Of a stretch of 64,000 nucleotides of DNA, positions 37,466 to 45,611 are shown one piece after another. Under the pieces are notes generated by a model, which worked only from the letters and a program-made list of their open reading frames with translations, had not been told where the DNA came from and did not search any database. Location: the NCBI GenBank assembly GCA_003451585.1, contig DMEU01000004.1:32075-96074 (forward strand). The letters are read 5' to 3'. Source of the DNA: Candidatus Omnitrophota bacterium. Its GTDB lineage: Bacteria; Omnitrophota; Gorgyraeia; Velamenicoccales; Velamenicoccaceae. The position numbers and the translations under genes were made by a program. The stretch's first letter is position 1, and the number at the start of each line of letters is the position of its first letter.

Positions 37466-37993
37466 ATGCGAGTCAATATTGACAAGGCCGGCAATATAGT
37501 GATTTTAGATTTCAGCCCTGTGCAGGCGTATAAGATAGCCTTGCATATGGAAAAAGACGGCATCGATTTTTATTCGGACCTGGCCAAGCAGGTGCGTGAC
37601 CCGGAGACACAGCATGAGATAGAATTCCTCATTGAGCAGGAAGGGGCCCATCTAGAGACTTTTCAGGGGTTGTTAAACCGCGTCAAAGAGGCTGTGGATG
37701 ACAAATTCGAGGAAGATGACATTGTAGACTACATCAAGGCCCGTGTTTTCAATGGCGCGCTGGAAAAGCAAGAGGCCGAGAAGATGGAGCATAGGCATAC
37801 GGCCTTGGAAGAGGCGATGAATATGGAACGCCGGTCCATCGTCTTTTACGACAACTGTCTAGCCCATTCCAGGGACGTGGACGCAAAAGCCGCGTTCAAA
37901 AAGATCTTAGAGGAAGAGAGAAAGCACCTGATAAAATTCGCGGAGTTACTGCGCATAAAATGCATAAATTCGCAAAAGGGATGTATATTGTGA
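37466..37993 (+). CDS. Ferritin-like/rubrerythrin-type diiron protein
   Basis: 175 residues in a four-helix bundle. Two E-x-x-H pairs (EQEGAHLETF and EEERKHLIKF) plus single Glu residues in MEKDGIDFY and MERRSIVFY give the diiron ligand set of rubrerythrin/ferritin-like proteins. The rubredoxin domain of true rubrerythrin is missing, apart from two C-terminal Cys. It probably handles peroxide or iron in an anaerobe. Strong AGGAGG at 37454-37460. Confidence 0.8.
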   Translation: MRVNIDKAGNIVILDFSPVQAYKIALHMEKDGIDFYSDLAKQVRDPETQHEIEFLIEQEGAHLETFQGLLNRVKEAVDDKFEEDDIVDYIKARVFNGALEKQEAEKMEHRHTALEEAMNMERRSIVFYDNCLAHSRDVDAKAAFKKILEEERKHLIKFAELLRIKCINSQKGCIL

Positions 37994-37994
37994 A

Positions 37995-38069
37995 TTAGGG
38001 GCTAGGGGTTAGGGGCTAGTTAAAAGTAAGATCTTGCTAGCAACTAATCACTAACAACTAACCACTAAA
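37995..38069. repeat. Heptamer word array before glmS, inverted halves without S23 gene
   Basis: Left half 37995-38022: TTAGGGG, CTAGGGG, TTAGGGG, CTAGTTA. Right half ~38037-38069 in reverse orientation; read on the minus strand it gives words TTAGTGG, TTAGTTG, TTAGTGA, TTAGTTG. Only ~15 bases separate the halves. It starts one base after the upstream stop codon. It looks like an S23 cassette without its gene. Confidence 0.75.
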
Positions 38070-38088
38070 TATGACATTAGGGAAGCCA

Positions 38089-39891
38089 ATGTGTGGGATA
38101 GTCGGATATATAGGTAATAAGGAAGCGCTGCCTGTTCTAGTCTCAGGCCTGCGAAGGCTTGAATACCGCGGCTATGATTCAGCCGGCATCGCCGTAGTTT
38201 CCGGCGGCCGTGTGCATGTGCGTAAGGCCCCGGGTAAGATAGATGCCCTTATACAGAGTATAAAACAAGACCCGGCGCCGCAATCATTCTTAGGCATAGC
38301 GCATACGCGCTGGGCCACACACGGCGCCCCCAACAAGATCAACTCCCACCCGCATCTTTCCTGCGACAAAAAGATAAGCGTCGTCCATAACGGCATAATC
38401 GAGAATTATATGAAGTTGAAAAATGCTTTGATCAAAGAAGGACATAAGTTTGTCTCTGAGACAGATACAGAGGTCTTGGTCCACCTGATCGAGAAGTATT
38501 ATCGCGGGGACCTTAAAGCCGCCGTCATAGCGGCGCTGCGCCTGGTAGAGGGCAGTTTTGCTATCGGCGTGGTCTCTTCCGATGAGCCGGACAAGATAGT
38601 GGCCGCGCGGCAGGACTCGCCTTTGATAGTAGCGCAGGGCAAGGACAGTTATTTCATAGCATCCGACGTGCCGGCGATACTTGAACATTGCAGGCGTGTT
38701 ATTTATTTGAAAGACAGGCAGGTAGCTGTCCTGTCGCAAGGAGGGGTAGGCATATACGACTTAAACAATCGTAAGGTCGCGCTGAAATTTGATAAGGTCA
38801 CGATGGATGCACAGTGCGCACAAAAAGACGGGTTCGCGCACTTCATGTTAAAAGAGATCCATGAGCAGCCTCGTGTCTTAAAGAGGCTTATTGCCGCCGG
38901 CTTAAAAGAGATAACAGCATTTGAGTTCCCTAAGAAGATAAGCAATGTTGTGGTCGTGGCCTGCGGCACGGCTTATCATGCGGGGCTTGTCGGCAAATAT
39001 ATAATAGAATTGCTTGCGCGCCTGCCTGTCTGGGTAGATCTATCGTCGGAGTTCAGGTACCGCGACCCTATAATCACGAAAGATACCCTTGTCATAGCTG
39101 TCAGCCAGTCGGGTGAGACGGCGGATACCTTAGCGGCGGCGCGTGAGGCAAAAAAAAGGGGCGCTAAGGTCATATCTATCTGTAACGTCGTAGGTTCGAG
39201 CCTTACACGGGAATCAAATAAGGTCTTCTATACATTGGCAGGCCCTGAGATAGGAGTGGCATCTACGAAGGCTTATACCGCCCAGTTGGCTGTTTTTTAT
39301 ATGCTTGGCCTGCGTCTGGCTTTTTCACGCAAGATGATATCGGCAAAGGCCTATGCAGGGTATTTGAAAACGCTCGGCCGCATACCGTCTATGCAGGAAG
39401 AGATATTGAGGTCTAAAGAGGCTATAGCCGCGGTCGCAAAAAGGCACCATAACTTCGGGAGCTTTCTTTTTTTGGGCCGTAACATTAATTTTCCGTCGGC
39501 CTTAGAGGGCGCGCTTAAATTAAAAGAGATATCCTATATTCCGGCGGAAGGATATGCGGCAGGCGAGATGAAACACGGCCCTATAGCGCTTATCGATGAA
39601 TACCGCGCTGTCGTCTGCATAGCCGTCGATTCCGAGATATACAGCAAGATGGTCTCCAATATCCAGGAGATAAAAGCGCGCTCAGGCAGGTTGATAGCCA
39701 TAGCCTCAGACGGCAATACATCCATTAAGGCCTATGTGCCGGAGGTCATACGCGTACCGAAATGCGATGAATTTTTTTCACCGCTTCTTGTGGCCCTGCC
39801 CCTGCAGATGCTCGCCTATTATATAGCCGTACAGCGCGGATGTAACGTCGATCAGCCCCGGAATCTAGCCAAATCCGTAACAGTAGAATAA
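38089..39891 (+). CDS. glmS: Glucosamine-6-phosphate synthase (isomerizing)
   Basis: About 600 residues. The start at 38089 is fixed by biology: the N-terminal Cys nucleophile must follow Met (MCGIVGYIGN). A longer frame from 38071 would bury it. The glutaminase domain (HTRWATHG, HNGIIENY) is followed by two SIS domains (CGTAYHAG, SQSGETADT). The C-terminus ends DQPRNLAKSVTVE. It makes glucosamine-6-P for peptidoglycan and LPS. The ribosome-binding site AGGGA is itself formed by an array-like word (TTAGGGA). No glmS ribozyme fits the short leader. Confidence 0.97.
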   Translation: MCGIVGYIGNKEALPVLVSGLRRLEYRGYDSAGIAVVSGGRVHVRKAPGKIDALIQSIKQDPAPQSFLGIAHTRWATHGAPNKINSHPHLSCDKKISVVHNGIIENYMKLKNALIKEGHKFVSETDTEVLVHLIEKYYRGDLKAAVIAALRLVEGSFAIGVVSSDEPDKIVAARQDSPLIVAQGKDSYFIASDVPAILEHCRRVIYLKDRQVAVLSQGGVGIYDLNNRKVALKFDKVTMDAQCAQKDGFAHFMLKEIHEQPRVLKRLIAAGLKEITAFEFPKKISNVVVVACGTAYHAGLVGKYIIELLARLPVWVDLSSEFRYRDPIITKDTLVIAVSQSGETADTLAAAREAKKRGAKVISICNVVGSSLTRESNKVFYTLAGPEIGVASTKAYTAQLAVFYMLGLRLAFSRKMISAKAYAGYLKTLGRIPSMQEEILRSKEAIAAVAKRHHNFGSFLFLGRNINFPSALEGALKLKEISYIPAEGYAAGEMKHGPIALIDEYRAVVCIAVDSEIYSKMVSNIQEIKARSGRLIAIASDGNTSIKAYVPEVIRVPKCDEFFSPLLVALPLQMLAYYIAVQRGCNVDQPRNLAKSVTVE

Positions 39892-40339
39892 GTGTGTAAG
39901 TTTATAAGTGTAAAGTGTGTAAGAAAGATAAGATGGAAAAAGAATATGAGTTTGATTTTGAACGCCTGAAAGTTTATCGAAGAGCGTTGGATTTTGCCGA
40001 CAAAATATTTGGTGTTACAAAAAATTTTCATCAGACAGTTCAGTATTCTCTCGGAGACCACTTAAGAAAAACAGCTATATCTATTTGTAATAATATTGCT
40101 GAAGGAAGTGGGAAACAGAGTAAGAATGCTAAGATACAATTTTATGGGTATGCCATAGATTCAGCAAGGGAGTGTATCCCAATGATTAGTATAAGCGCTA
40201 AGCAAGCCTATCTCGATAACAATGACCGAAATTATCTTCGTAAAGAATGCGAAGAAATATGTAATATGTTGGGTGGTTTGATTAGAGCCACTAAGTAAGC
40301 CTCTCCACTTACAAACTTTACACTTACACACTTATAAAC
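39889..40339 (+). mobile_element. S23 cassette 2: four-helix-bundle gene between inverted TAAGTGT arrays
   Basis: Left array 39889-39925 consists of ~8-nt words (TAAGTGTG, TAAGTTTA, TAAGTGTA) whose first TAA is the glmS stop codon. Right array ~40306-40339 carries the same words inverted. Exact complementary blocks: GTTTATAAGTGT (39900-39911) with ACACTTATAAAC (40328-40339), and AAGTGTAAAGT (39906-39916) with ACTTTACACTT (40315-40325). It ends 3 bases before the rsmI ATG. Confidence 0.75.
39933..40298 (+). CDS. S23-type four-helix-bundle protein, copy 2
   Basis: 121 residues. LKVYRRALDFADKIFGVTK and LRKTAISICNNIAEGSGK match the family hallmarks, but the protein is diverged from copy 1 at 35030. 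The flanking words also differ, so this is not a recent copy of the same cassette. ATG at 39933; a GTG at 39915 within the array is in frame. It is wedged between glmS and rsmI with no other reason to be there. Confidence 0.88.
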   Translation: MEKEYEFDFERLKVYRRALDFADKIFGVTKNFHQTVQYSLGDHLRKTAISICNNIAEGSGKQSKNAKIQFYGYAIDSARECIPMISISAKQAYLDNNDRNYLRKECEEICNMLGGLIRATK

Positions 40340-40342
40340 TAT

Positions 40343-40996
40343 ATGCTTTATGTCGTATCCACCCCTATAGGCAATTTAGGCGATATTACATATCGCGCCG
40401 TCGAGGTGTTGAAGTCGGTTGACCTTATCGCATGCGAAGATACGCGAAAGACCAGGATACTGGCCGGTCACTACGGCATCCGGACCCACCTGACGAGTTA
40501 TTACGAATATAATAAGGCCGCAAAAGGCGATTATATCTTAAGGATCTTAAAGGAAGGCAAGCGCGTCGCCCTGGTATCTGACGCGGGCACACCCGGGATA
40601 AGCGATCCGGGTTTTTCTCTTATAAGATCCGTGCTCGATTCCGGCATTGGAGTGGTGTCCATACCCGGCCCCACAGCGCTCATAAGCGCGCTTTCCATAA
40701 GCGGCCTTGCGACGAATAAATTTTTCTTCGAGGGGTTTTTGCCTGTAAAGGGCGGGCCCCGCAAAAAGAGGCTTACCTGGCTAAAGGGCCTTGGGACCAC
40801 CATAGTGGTCTATGAGTCGCCGCACAGGCTTTTAAAGACATTGGAAGATATGGCTGAAATACTCGGGGATAAGAAGATAGTAGTAGCCCGGGAGATAACA
40901 AAGAAGTTCGAAGAGGCTATACAGGCAGGCCCGCAAGAGCTCATAAAGAGGTTCAAAGCCTCAAAACCGCGCGGCGAGTTCGTCCTGATGTTCTAA
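40343..40996 (+). CDS. rsmI: 16S rRNA (cytidine1402-2'-O)-methyltransferase
   Basis: 217 residues, tetrapyrrole-methylase fold. MLYVVSTPIGNLGDITYRA, CEDTRKTRILAGHYGI, VSDAGTPGISDPGF and YESPHRLLKTL are all RsmI signatures. It is shorter than the Escherichia coli enzyme because the C-terminal domain is missing, as in many lineages. The usual ribosome-binding site is absent: the inverted array of S23 cassette 2 occupies the region just before the ATG. Confidence 0.95.
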   Translation: MLYVVSTPIGNLGDITYRAVEVLKSVDLIACEDTRKTRILAGHYGIRTHLTSYYEYNKAAKGDYILRILKEGKRVALVSDAGTPGISDPGFSLIRSVLDSGIGVVSIPGPTALISALSISGLATNKFFFEGFLPVKGGPRKKRLTWLKGLGTTIVVYESPHRLLKTLEDMAEILGDKKIVVAREITKKFEEAIQAGPQELIKRFKASKPRGEFVLMF

Positions 40997-41008
40997 TCGC
41001 TGATCACC

Positions 41009-42601
41009 ATGGATAAGATCAATAGCAGTCACCCTGATTTGCCAGCCTCCGAGGATGGTAAAGGGCAAATAAGAGAAGCGGCTGTGTTGTTCATCCTGCT
41101 TGCCATACCGTTATTGCCTGCGCTGGTTACCGTATGTAGGCTGAGTTATCTTGCCTATAATAATTCTTCCGACACTTTCCTGTACCTGGATATCGCCAGG
41201 AATTTCCTGAAAGGTAGAGGGCTTGTCCTGTCATTTAATATCTATCAGTTTTGGACTGGTATATTCTATCCTGCCATACCGTTCGTCCATGTGGGTTTTT
41301 CGCTCTTCCTCAGCCTCTTGTATCTTTTTTTCCCGTCCATAGAGCAACTGGTGCTCTTTAACTTTGTCTTCGCGTTCTTAAATTCTTTTCTGGTGTATCG
41401 CATAGTAAAGAGGCTTTATGGAGACAAGGTGTCCGGCGCCTGGATAGCTTGTATTGTAGCGGCCACCGTATCCATGCAGATAACGCTTTTGCGGCTCCTG
41501 ACCGAACAGTTGAGCCTGTTTATCACCTTATCGGCCGTTTATTTTTTTGTTTCAAAGAAGGACTTTTCCAAAAAGGGCCTCTTCTGGCTGGGCCTGCTTT
41601 TAGCTTCCGGGTTTTTTATACGGTCATCCGCTATCATATACCCTGCCGTGTTTTTTCTTGCGTTCCTTCTGGCCAAAGACGGCGGATATAAAAAATGGCG
41701 CATGGCCGCTTTGATAGTTTTTTGCCCCTTATTCGTCGTAGGGATCTATGAATTGGCCGTGTACGCCTTTTTCGGGGTATTTTCCCCGCAGTACCCGGCG
41801 GCTTTTAAAAATTATTATCTGGCGACTTTTACGCACGGCGGAAGTTTTTTCCCTGAGTCGCCAGTTATCCGGCCGTTCGAGGCAGGCGGCCCGATGCTTT
41901 ACTACTGGGCCAATTTTCTAGATATGGCCAACGTCCTATTTTGCGAGCTGCGTATCTTTATTTTTTTCGCCCTTTTCAGGATAGTAAAAATATTCAGGAG
42001 CAGGCGAAAAGATGAACTGCTCCTTGCCGGCCTGGCTCTAGTGCCGGCATTTGCCACTATCTTTAACTATCCTTATATGAGAGTAGCCGATTTCCAGTGG
42101 ACGCGTTTTCTTATCGTGCCGCTTGTTTCCATGATGATCCTAGGCGTTCTTGAGTGGAGATATCTTACGGAAAGGTTTCTTCCTAAGACAAAGAGGCTTG
42201 TCTTCCATAGTCTCCTTGTCATAGTCTTTTTGTCGAATTTCTATCAATCTTCCCGTGTCCTTGAGGTCTACTGGAAGAAGGAAGAAGCCGGGGAGAAGGT
42301 GGCGGCCCTGCGCAGTATTCTTGAATGGACAAAAGCCAATACAGGGCAGGAGGATCTGATAGCAGTGTCTTTGTATGTGGTGGGGCGTGCTGATCTGGAA
42401 CGGCCGACCGTGATATTGCCTCTGTATAACACATTGAATTCAAATAATTTAAGAGATTTCCTGGCGATATACCGGCCTCGTGCCGTCATTTTTGAAAATA
42501 CCATGCCACCCGCCCTTCGCCATGACCTGGCTGCTTTGGGGTATGGGCCGGCTCATGGGCGGCCGGATAGCGAGCTTTTTACTATTTACATCCCTGTTTG
42601 A
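41009..42601 (+). CDS. GT-C-like polytopic membrane protein
   Basis: 530 residues with ~10-11 hydrophobic segments and a soluble C-terminal ~120 residues. The first loop SSDTFLYLDIARNFLKGRG places an acidic residue where GT39-type enzymes keep their catalytic Asp. ATVSMQITLLRLLTEQLSLF resembles the helix pair of PMT-type proteins. A lipid-linked sugar transferase is likely, specificity unknown. It follows rsmI by 12 bases and precedes the pyrimidine promoter. Confidence 0.65.
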   Translation: MDKINSSHPDLPASEDGKGQIREAAVLFILLAIPLLPALVTVCRLSYLAYNNSSDTFLYLDIARNFLKGRGLVLSFNIYQFWTGIFYPAIPFVHVGFSLFLSLLYLFFPSIEQLVLFNFVFAFLNSFLVYRIVKRLYGDKVSGAWIACIVAATVSMQITLLRLLTEQLSLFITLSAVYFFVSKKDFSKKGLFWLGLLLASGFFIRSSAIIYPAVFFLAFLLAKDGGYKKWRMAALIVFCPLFVVGIYELAVYAFFGVFSPQYPAAFKNYYLATFTHGGSFFPESPVIRPFEAGGPMLYYWANFLDMANVLFCELRIFIFFALFRIVKIFRSRRKDELLLAGLALVPAFATIFNYPYMRVADFQWTRFLIVPLVSMMILGVLEWRYLTERFLPKTKRLVFHSLLVIVFLSNFYQSSRVLEVYWKKEEAGEKVAALRSILEWTKANTGQEDLIAVSLYVVGRADLERPTVILPLYNTLNSNNLRDFLAIYRPRAVIFENTMPPALRHDLAALGYGPAHGRPDSELFTIYIPV

Positions 42602-42610
42602 AAAATCGCC

Positions 42611-42639
42611 TTGACAAAGCTGTTTATGGGTGTTAATCT
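42611..42639 (+). promoter_or_regulatory. Sigma70 promoter of the pyrimidine operon
   Basis: Consensus TTGACA (42611-42616), 17-bp spacer, TAATCT (42634-42639). It precedes a leader with a PyrR-type hairpin and a terminator. Confidence 0.75.
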
Positions 42640-42649
42640 TTTACAGTTA

Positions 42650-42752
42650 CCTTTAAGCCGGTTCAGAGAAACCGGTAAGGAAAGCAACCCATGAAGACGT
42701 TCATAGTAGGCATTACACACAGGACTTGCGCTAAGAGCGCCGGTCCTTTTTT
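42650..42752 (+). promoter_or_regulatory. PyrR-type attenuator in the pyr leader
   Basis: Hairpin CCGGTT-CAGAGA-AACCGG (42658-42675) with the CAGAGA hexaloop typical of PyrR binding loops, extended by a bulged CCTTTA/TAAGG stem. Downstream lies an intrinsic terminator at 42721-42752 (AGGAC...GTCCT with inner GCGCT/AGCGC, then TTTTTT). pyrR is the next gene. By analogy with Bacillus, UMP-bound PyrR would hold the first hairpin and allow termination. Confidence 0.75.
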
Positions 42753-42770
42753 ATTACCCAGGAGCTGATC

Positions 42771-43322
42771 ATGCCGATGAGAGAAAAAGCGCATATTATG
42801 GATAAAAATAGCATGCAGCGCACGCTTGCCCGCATAGCCCACGAGATACTGGAAAAGAACAGGGGGACAGAAGACCTGGTGATAGTGGGCGTGCGCACGC
42901 GCGGCGCTTATCTTGCGGAGAGGCTGGCGCAGACCATAGAGCAGATAGACGGCCATAAGCCGCCGGTCGGTATCTTGGATATAACGCTTTACCGCGATGA
43001 CCTAAGTTCCATAGCTCAGCAGCCAGTCGTGCATAAAACTGAAATAGATTTCGACATCCAGCATAAGAAGGTCGTCCTGGTGGATGACGTATTGTATACA
43101 GGCAGGACCGTGCGCGCGGCCTTAGATGAGATCATTGATTTCGGCAGGCCGCAATTCATACAGCTGGCCGTCTTGATAGACCGCGGACACCGCGAGCTGC
43201 CCATACGGGCCGATTACGTTGGAAAGAACATACCGACTTCCCCCAAGGAGACCGTAGAGGTCCGCCTGGAGGAGTCCGAAGGCAGGGACGAAGTCGTAGT
43301 CCTTGAACAAAATGGTGAATAA
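42771..43322 (+). CDS. pyrR: Pyrimidine operon attenuator / uracil phosphoribosyltransferase
   Basis: 183 residues. PRPP-binding motif KVVLVDDVLYTGRTVRAAL and N-terminal IVGVRTRGAYLAERL are PyrR signatures. It regulates the operon through the leader just upstream and may also convert uracil to UMP. ATG 42771 with AGGAG upstream. It overlaps pyrB by 11 bases. Confidence 0.95.
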   Translation: MPMREKAHIMDKNSMQRTLARIAHEILEKNRGTEDLVIVGVRTRGAYLAERLAQTIEQIDGHKPPVGILDITLYRDDLSSIAQQPVVHKTEIDFDIQHKKVVLVDDVLYTGRTVRAALDEIIDFGRPQFIQLAVLIDRGHRELPIRADYVGKNIPTSPKETVEVRLEESEGRDEVVVLEQNGE

Positions 43323-44307
43323 AAATCCAGCCTGGACGAGGAAGGATCTGTTAGGCCTGCAGGAACTTACCCGCGACGAGATAGAGCTGCTTTTAAAGAC
43401 AGCCGAATCGTTCAAAGAGGTCATAAGCCGCGAGGTCAAAAAGGTGCCCACCTTGCGCGGCAAGACCGTGGTAAACCTTTTCTATGAGCCTTCCACGCGC
43501 ACAAGGGTCTCTTTCGAGGTGGCCGCAAAGAGGCTGTCGGCGGATGTCATAAATATCGCCATCGAATCATCGAGCGTACGCAAGGGCGAGACGCTTATCG
43601 ACACCGGTAAGAATATCGAGGCCTTGAAGGTCGATATCATCGTTATGCGGCATAACTGCTCCGGGGCCGCGGTCATGCTTGCAAAAAACCTGCACGCCAG
43701 CATCATAAATGCCGGCGACGGCTGGCATGAACATCCAACGCAAGCCCTGCTTGACATGTTCACCTTAAAGGAAAAACTTGGGGTAATTGAAGGCCTTAAG
43801 GTGAGTATCGTCGGGGATATAGCACATTCAAGGGTCGCGCGTTCTAATATCTGGGGCCTGACAAAATTAGGCGCTCACGTGACGGTTTGCGCGCCGCCCA
43901 TGCTCATCCCTACTGGTATAGAGAAGACAGGGGTAAGCGTGACGAGCAGTATAGACGAGGCCTTAAAAGACGCCGACGCAGTAAATGTTCTGCGGATGCA
44001 ATTTGAGCGCGATACGGAAAACGCCTTCCCGAAACAATTGGAGTATTTCAAGAATTTCGGCATCACGGCCGAGCGTCTTAAAAAAGCAAAGAAGAATATC
44101 CTTGTCATGCATCCTGGCCCCATCAACCGCGGGGTAGAGGTCTCAAGTGATGTGGCCGACGGCCCAAATTCCGTTATATTAGAACAGGTCACTAACGGCA
44201 TCGCCGTGCGCATGGCCGCCTTATTTCTGGTATCCCAGGCAAATGAGCATATTCTTAAGAAAAACACCGGCGTAAAGGCGAAAAATGAGAAAGTACTTGT
44301 AAAATGA
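43312..44307 (+). CDS. pyrB: Aspartate carbamoyltransferase catalytic subunit
   Basis: About 331 residues. Carbamoyl-phosphate site FYEPSTRTRVSFE and HPTQALLDMFTL, plus MHPGPINRGVE near the end. It condenses carbamoyl phosphate with aspartate. No pyrI regulatory subunit is present. I use the ATG at 43312; a GTG at 43315 and a TTG at 43303 are alternatives. ATGA overlap with pyrC. Confidence 0.96.
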   Translation: MVNKNPAWTRKDLLGLQELTRDEIELLLKTAESFKEVISREVKKVPTLRGKTVVNLFYEPSTRTRVSFEVAAKRLSADVINIAIESSSVRKGETLIDTGKNIEALKVDIIVMRHNCSGAAVMLAKNLHASIINAGDGWHEHPTQALLDMFTLKEKLGVIEGLKVSIVGDIAHSRVARSNIWGLTKLGAHVTVCAPPMLIPTGIEKTGVSVTSSIDEALKDADAVNVLRMQFERDTENAFPKQLEYFKNFGITAERLKKAKKNILVMHPGPINRGVEVSSDVADGPNSVILEQVTNGIAVRMAALFLVSQANEHILKKNTGVKAKNEKVLVK

Positions 44308-45581
44308 GCATACTGATCAAAAATGGCCGGGTCATAGACCCGGGCGGCAATATCGACGCGGTCTTAGATATTCTCGTAGAGGATGGCCGTATATCCAAGG
44401 TAGCAAAAGATATTACCGTCCCGGCCAAAGATATGATAGATGCGTCGGGTAAGATAGTAATGCCGGGCTTAGTCGATATGCACGTTCATTTAAGAGAGCC
44501 CGGGCGGGAAGATAAAGAGACTGTTTCAAGCGGCAGCATGGCAGCCATTCGCGGCGGCGTTACCTCATTGCTTGCCATGCCTAACACAACGCCGGCCATT
44601 GATAGCGCGGAGAATATCCGCCTTTTAAAAAAGATCATACAAAAGACCGCTAATTGCAATGTCTTTATAGCCGGGTCAATTACTTCCGGGCGAAATGGGT
44701 GCCGGCTCGTTGATGTAGTTTCCCTAAAGAAGGAAGGCGTCCTGGCCATTACCGACGACGGCTCCTCGGTAGATTCCGAAGAAGTAATGTCTGAGGCGCT
44801 TAAAAATGCCAATAAAGAGAAGTTGCTCGTCATTTCCCATTGTGAAGATAGGAGCCTTGCCAATGGCGGGGTAATGAACCTCGGGTATATTTCAACACAA
44901 CTCGGGCTTCGCGGCATATCGAATGGATCGGAATATAAAAGAGTGGCGCGCGATATAGAGCTTGCGCAAAAAACCGGAGCCGCAATACACATAGCCCATA
45001 TCAGCTGCCGCGAGTCTGTTGAGCTGGTAGCGGCAGCCAAGAAAAAAGGCCTGCATGTTTCCGCCGAGGCTGCGCCTCATCATTTTGCTTTGTGCGATGA
45101 GGAGCTGATGAGTTACGATACAAATCTCAAGATGAACCCGCCGCTCAGGTCCAAGGATGACGTAGCGGCCATAAGGCAGGGTTTGACAGACGGCACTATA
45201 GACGCTATCGCCTCAGACCACGCGCCGCATACGGAGAACGAGAAAGAGATAGAGTTTGACAGGGCTGAGTTCGGTGTCATAGGCTTAGAGACCGAGTTGG
45301 CTGTAAGTATAACAGAGCTTGTTGACAAAGGTTTATTGAGCTGGCTTGAGCTGGCAAAAAGGCTTTCTTTTAACCCCTCAAGGATTCTAGGCATTAATAA
45401 AGGCACGCTTTCGGCAGGCAGCGACGCGGATATTATTATCATCGACCCATCCAAAGAGTGGAAGGTGGCGGCCGAAGGGCTTGTTTCAAAGTCCAAAAAT
45501 TCAGCTTTTCTCGGCCGCACGCTAAAAGGCGTTGTGGAATATACCATTTGTGCAGGAAAAGTTGTTTATCAACAGCCATAA
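44304..45581 (+). CDS. pyrC: Dihydroorotase
   Basis: 425 residues, class I (PyrC of the Bacillus type). Metal ligands DMHVHLREPG near residue 60 and DHAPH near 310. NPSRILGINKGTLSAGSDAD is the family C-terminal motif. It closes carbamoyl aspartate to dihydroorotate. Translationally coupled to pyrB. Confidence 0.96.
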   Translation: MSILIKNGRVIDPGGNIDAVLDILVEDGRISKVAKDITVPAKDMIDASGKIVMPGLVDMHVHLREPGREDKETVSSGSMAAIRGGVTSLLAMPNTTPAIDSAENIRLLKKIIQKTANCNVFIAGSITSGRNGCRLVDVVSLKKEGVLAITDDGSSVDSEEVMSEALKNANKEKLLVISHCEDRSLANGGVMNLGYISTQLGLRGISNGSEYKRVARDIELAQKTGAAIHIAHISCRESVELVAAAKKKGLHVSAEAAPHHFALCDEELMSYDTNLKMNPPLRSKDDVAAIRQGLTDGTIDAIASDHAPHTENEKEIEFDRAEFGVIGLETELAVSITELVDKGLLSWLELAKRLSFNPSRILGINKGTLSAGSDADIIIIDPSKEWKVAAEGLVSKSKNSAFLGRTLKGVVEYTICAGKVVYQQP

Positions 45582-45601
45582 TTTCCACCCCCGCGGTGGA
45601 A
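45581..45601. repeat. Palindromic repeat, identical to 37431-37451
   Basis: Same 21 bases as the copy before the ferritin-like gene: arms TTCCACC and GGTGGAA. It overlaps the pyrC stop codon region (the A of TAA) and lies 10 bases before the next ATG. Confidence 0.7.
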
Positions 45602-45611
45602 CCGGAGCGGT

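Noticed and set aside
37994..38088. glmS ribozyme upstream of glmS
   Set aside because: The leader is under 100 bases and is filled by the word array. The ribozyme core is absent.
35030..40298. Diversity-generating retroelement, because S23 resembles Avd
   Set aside because: No reverse transcriptase, template repeat or variable repeat is visible in the window. Only the protein fold is shared.
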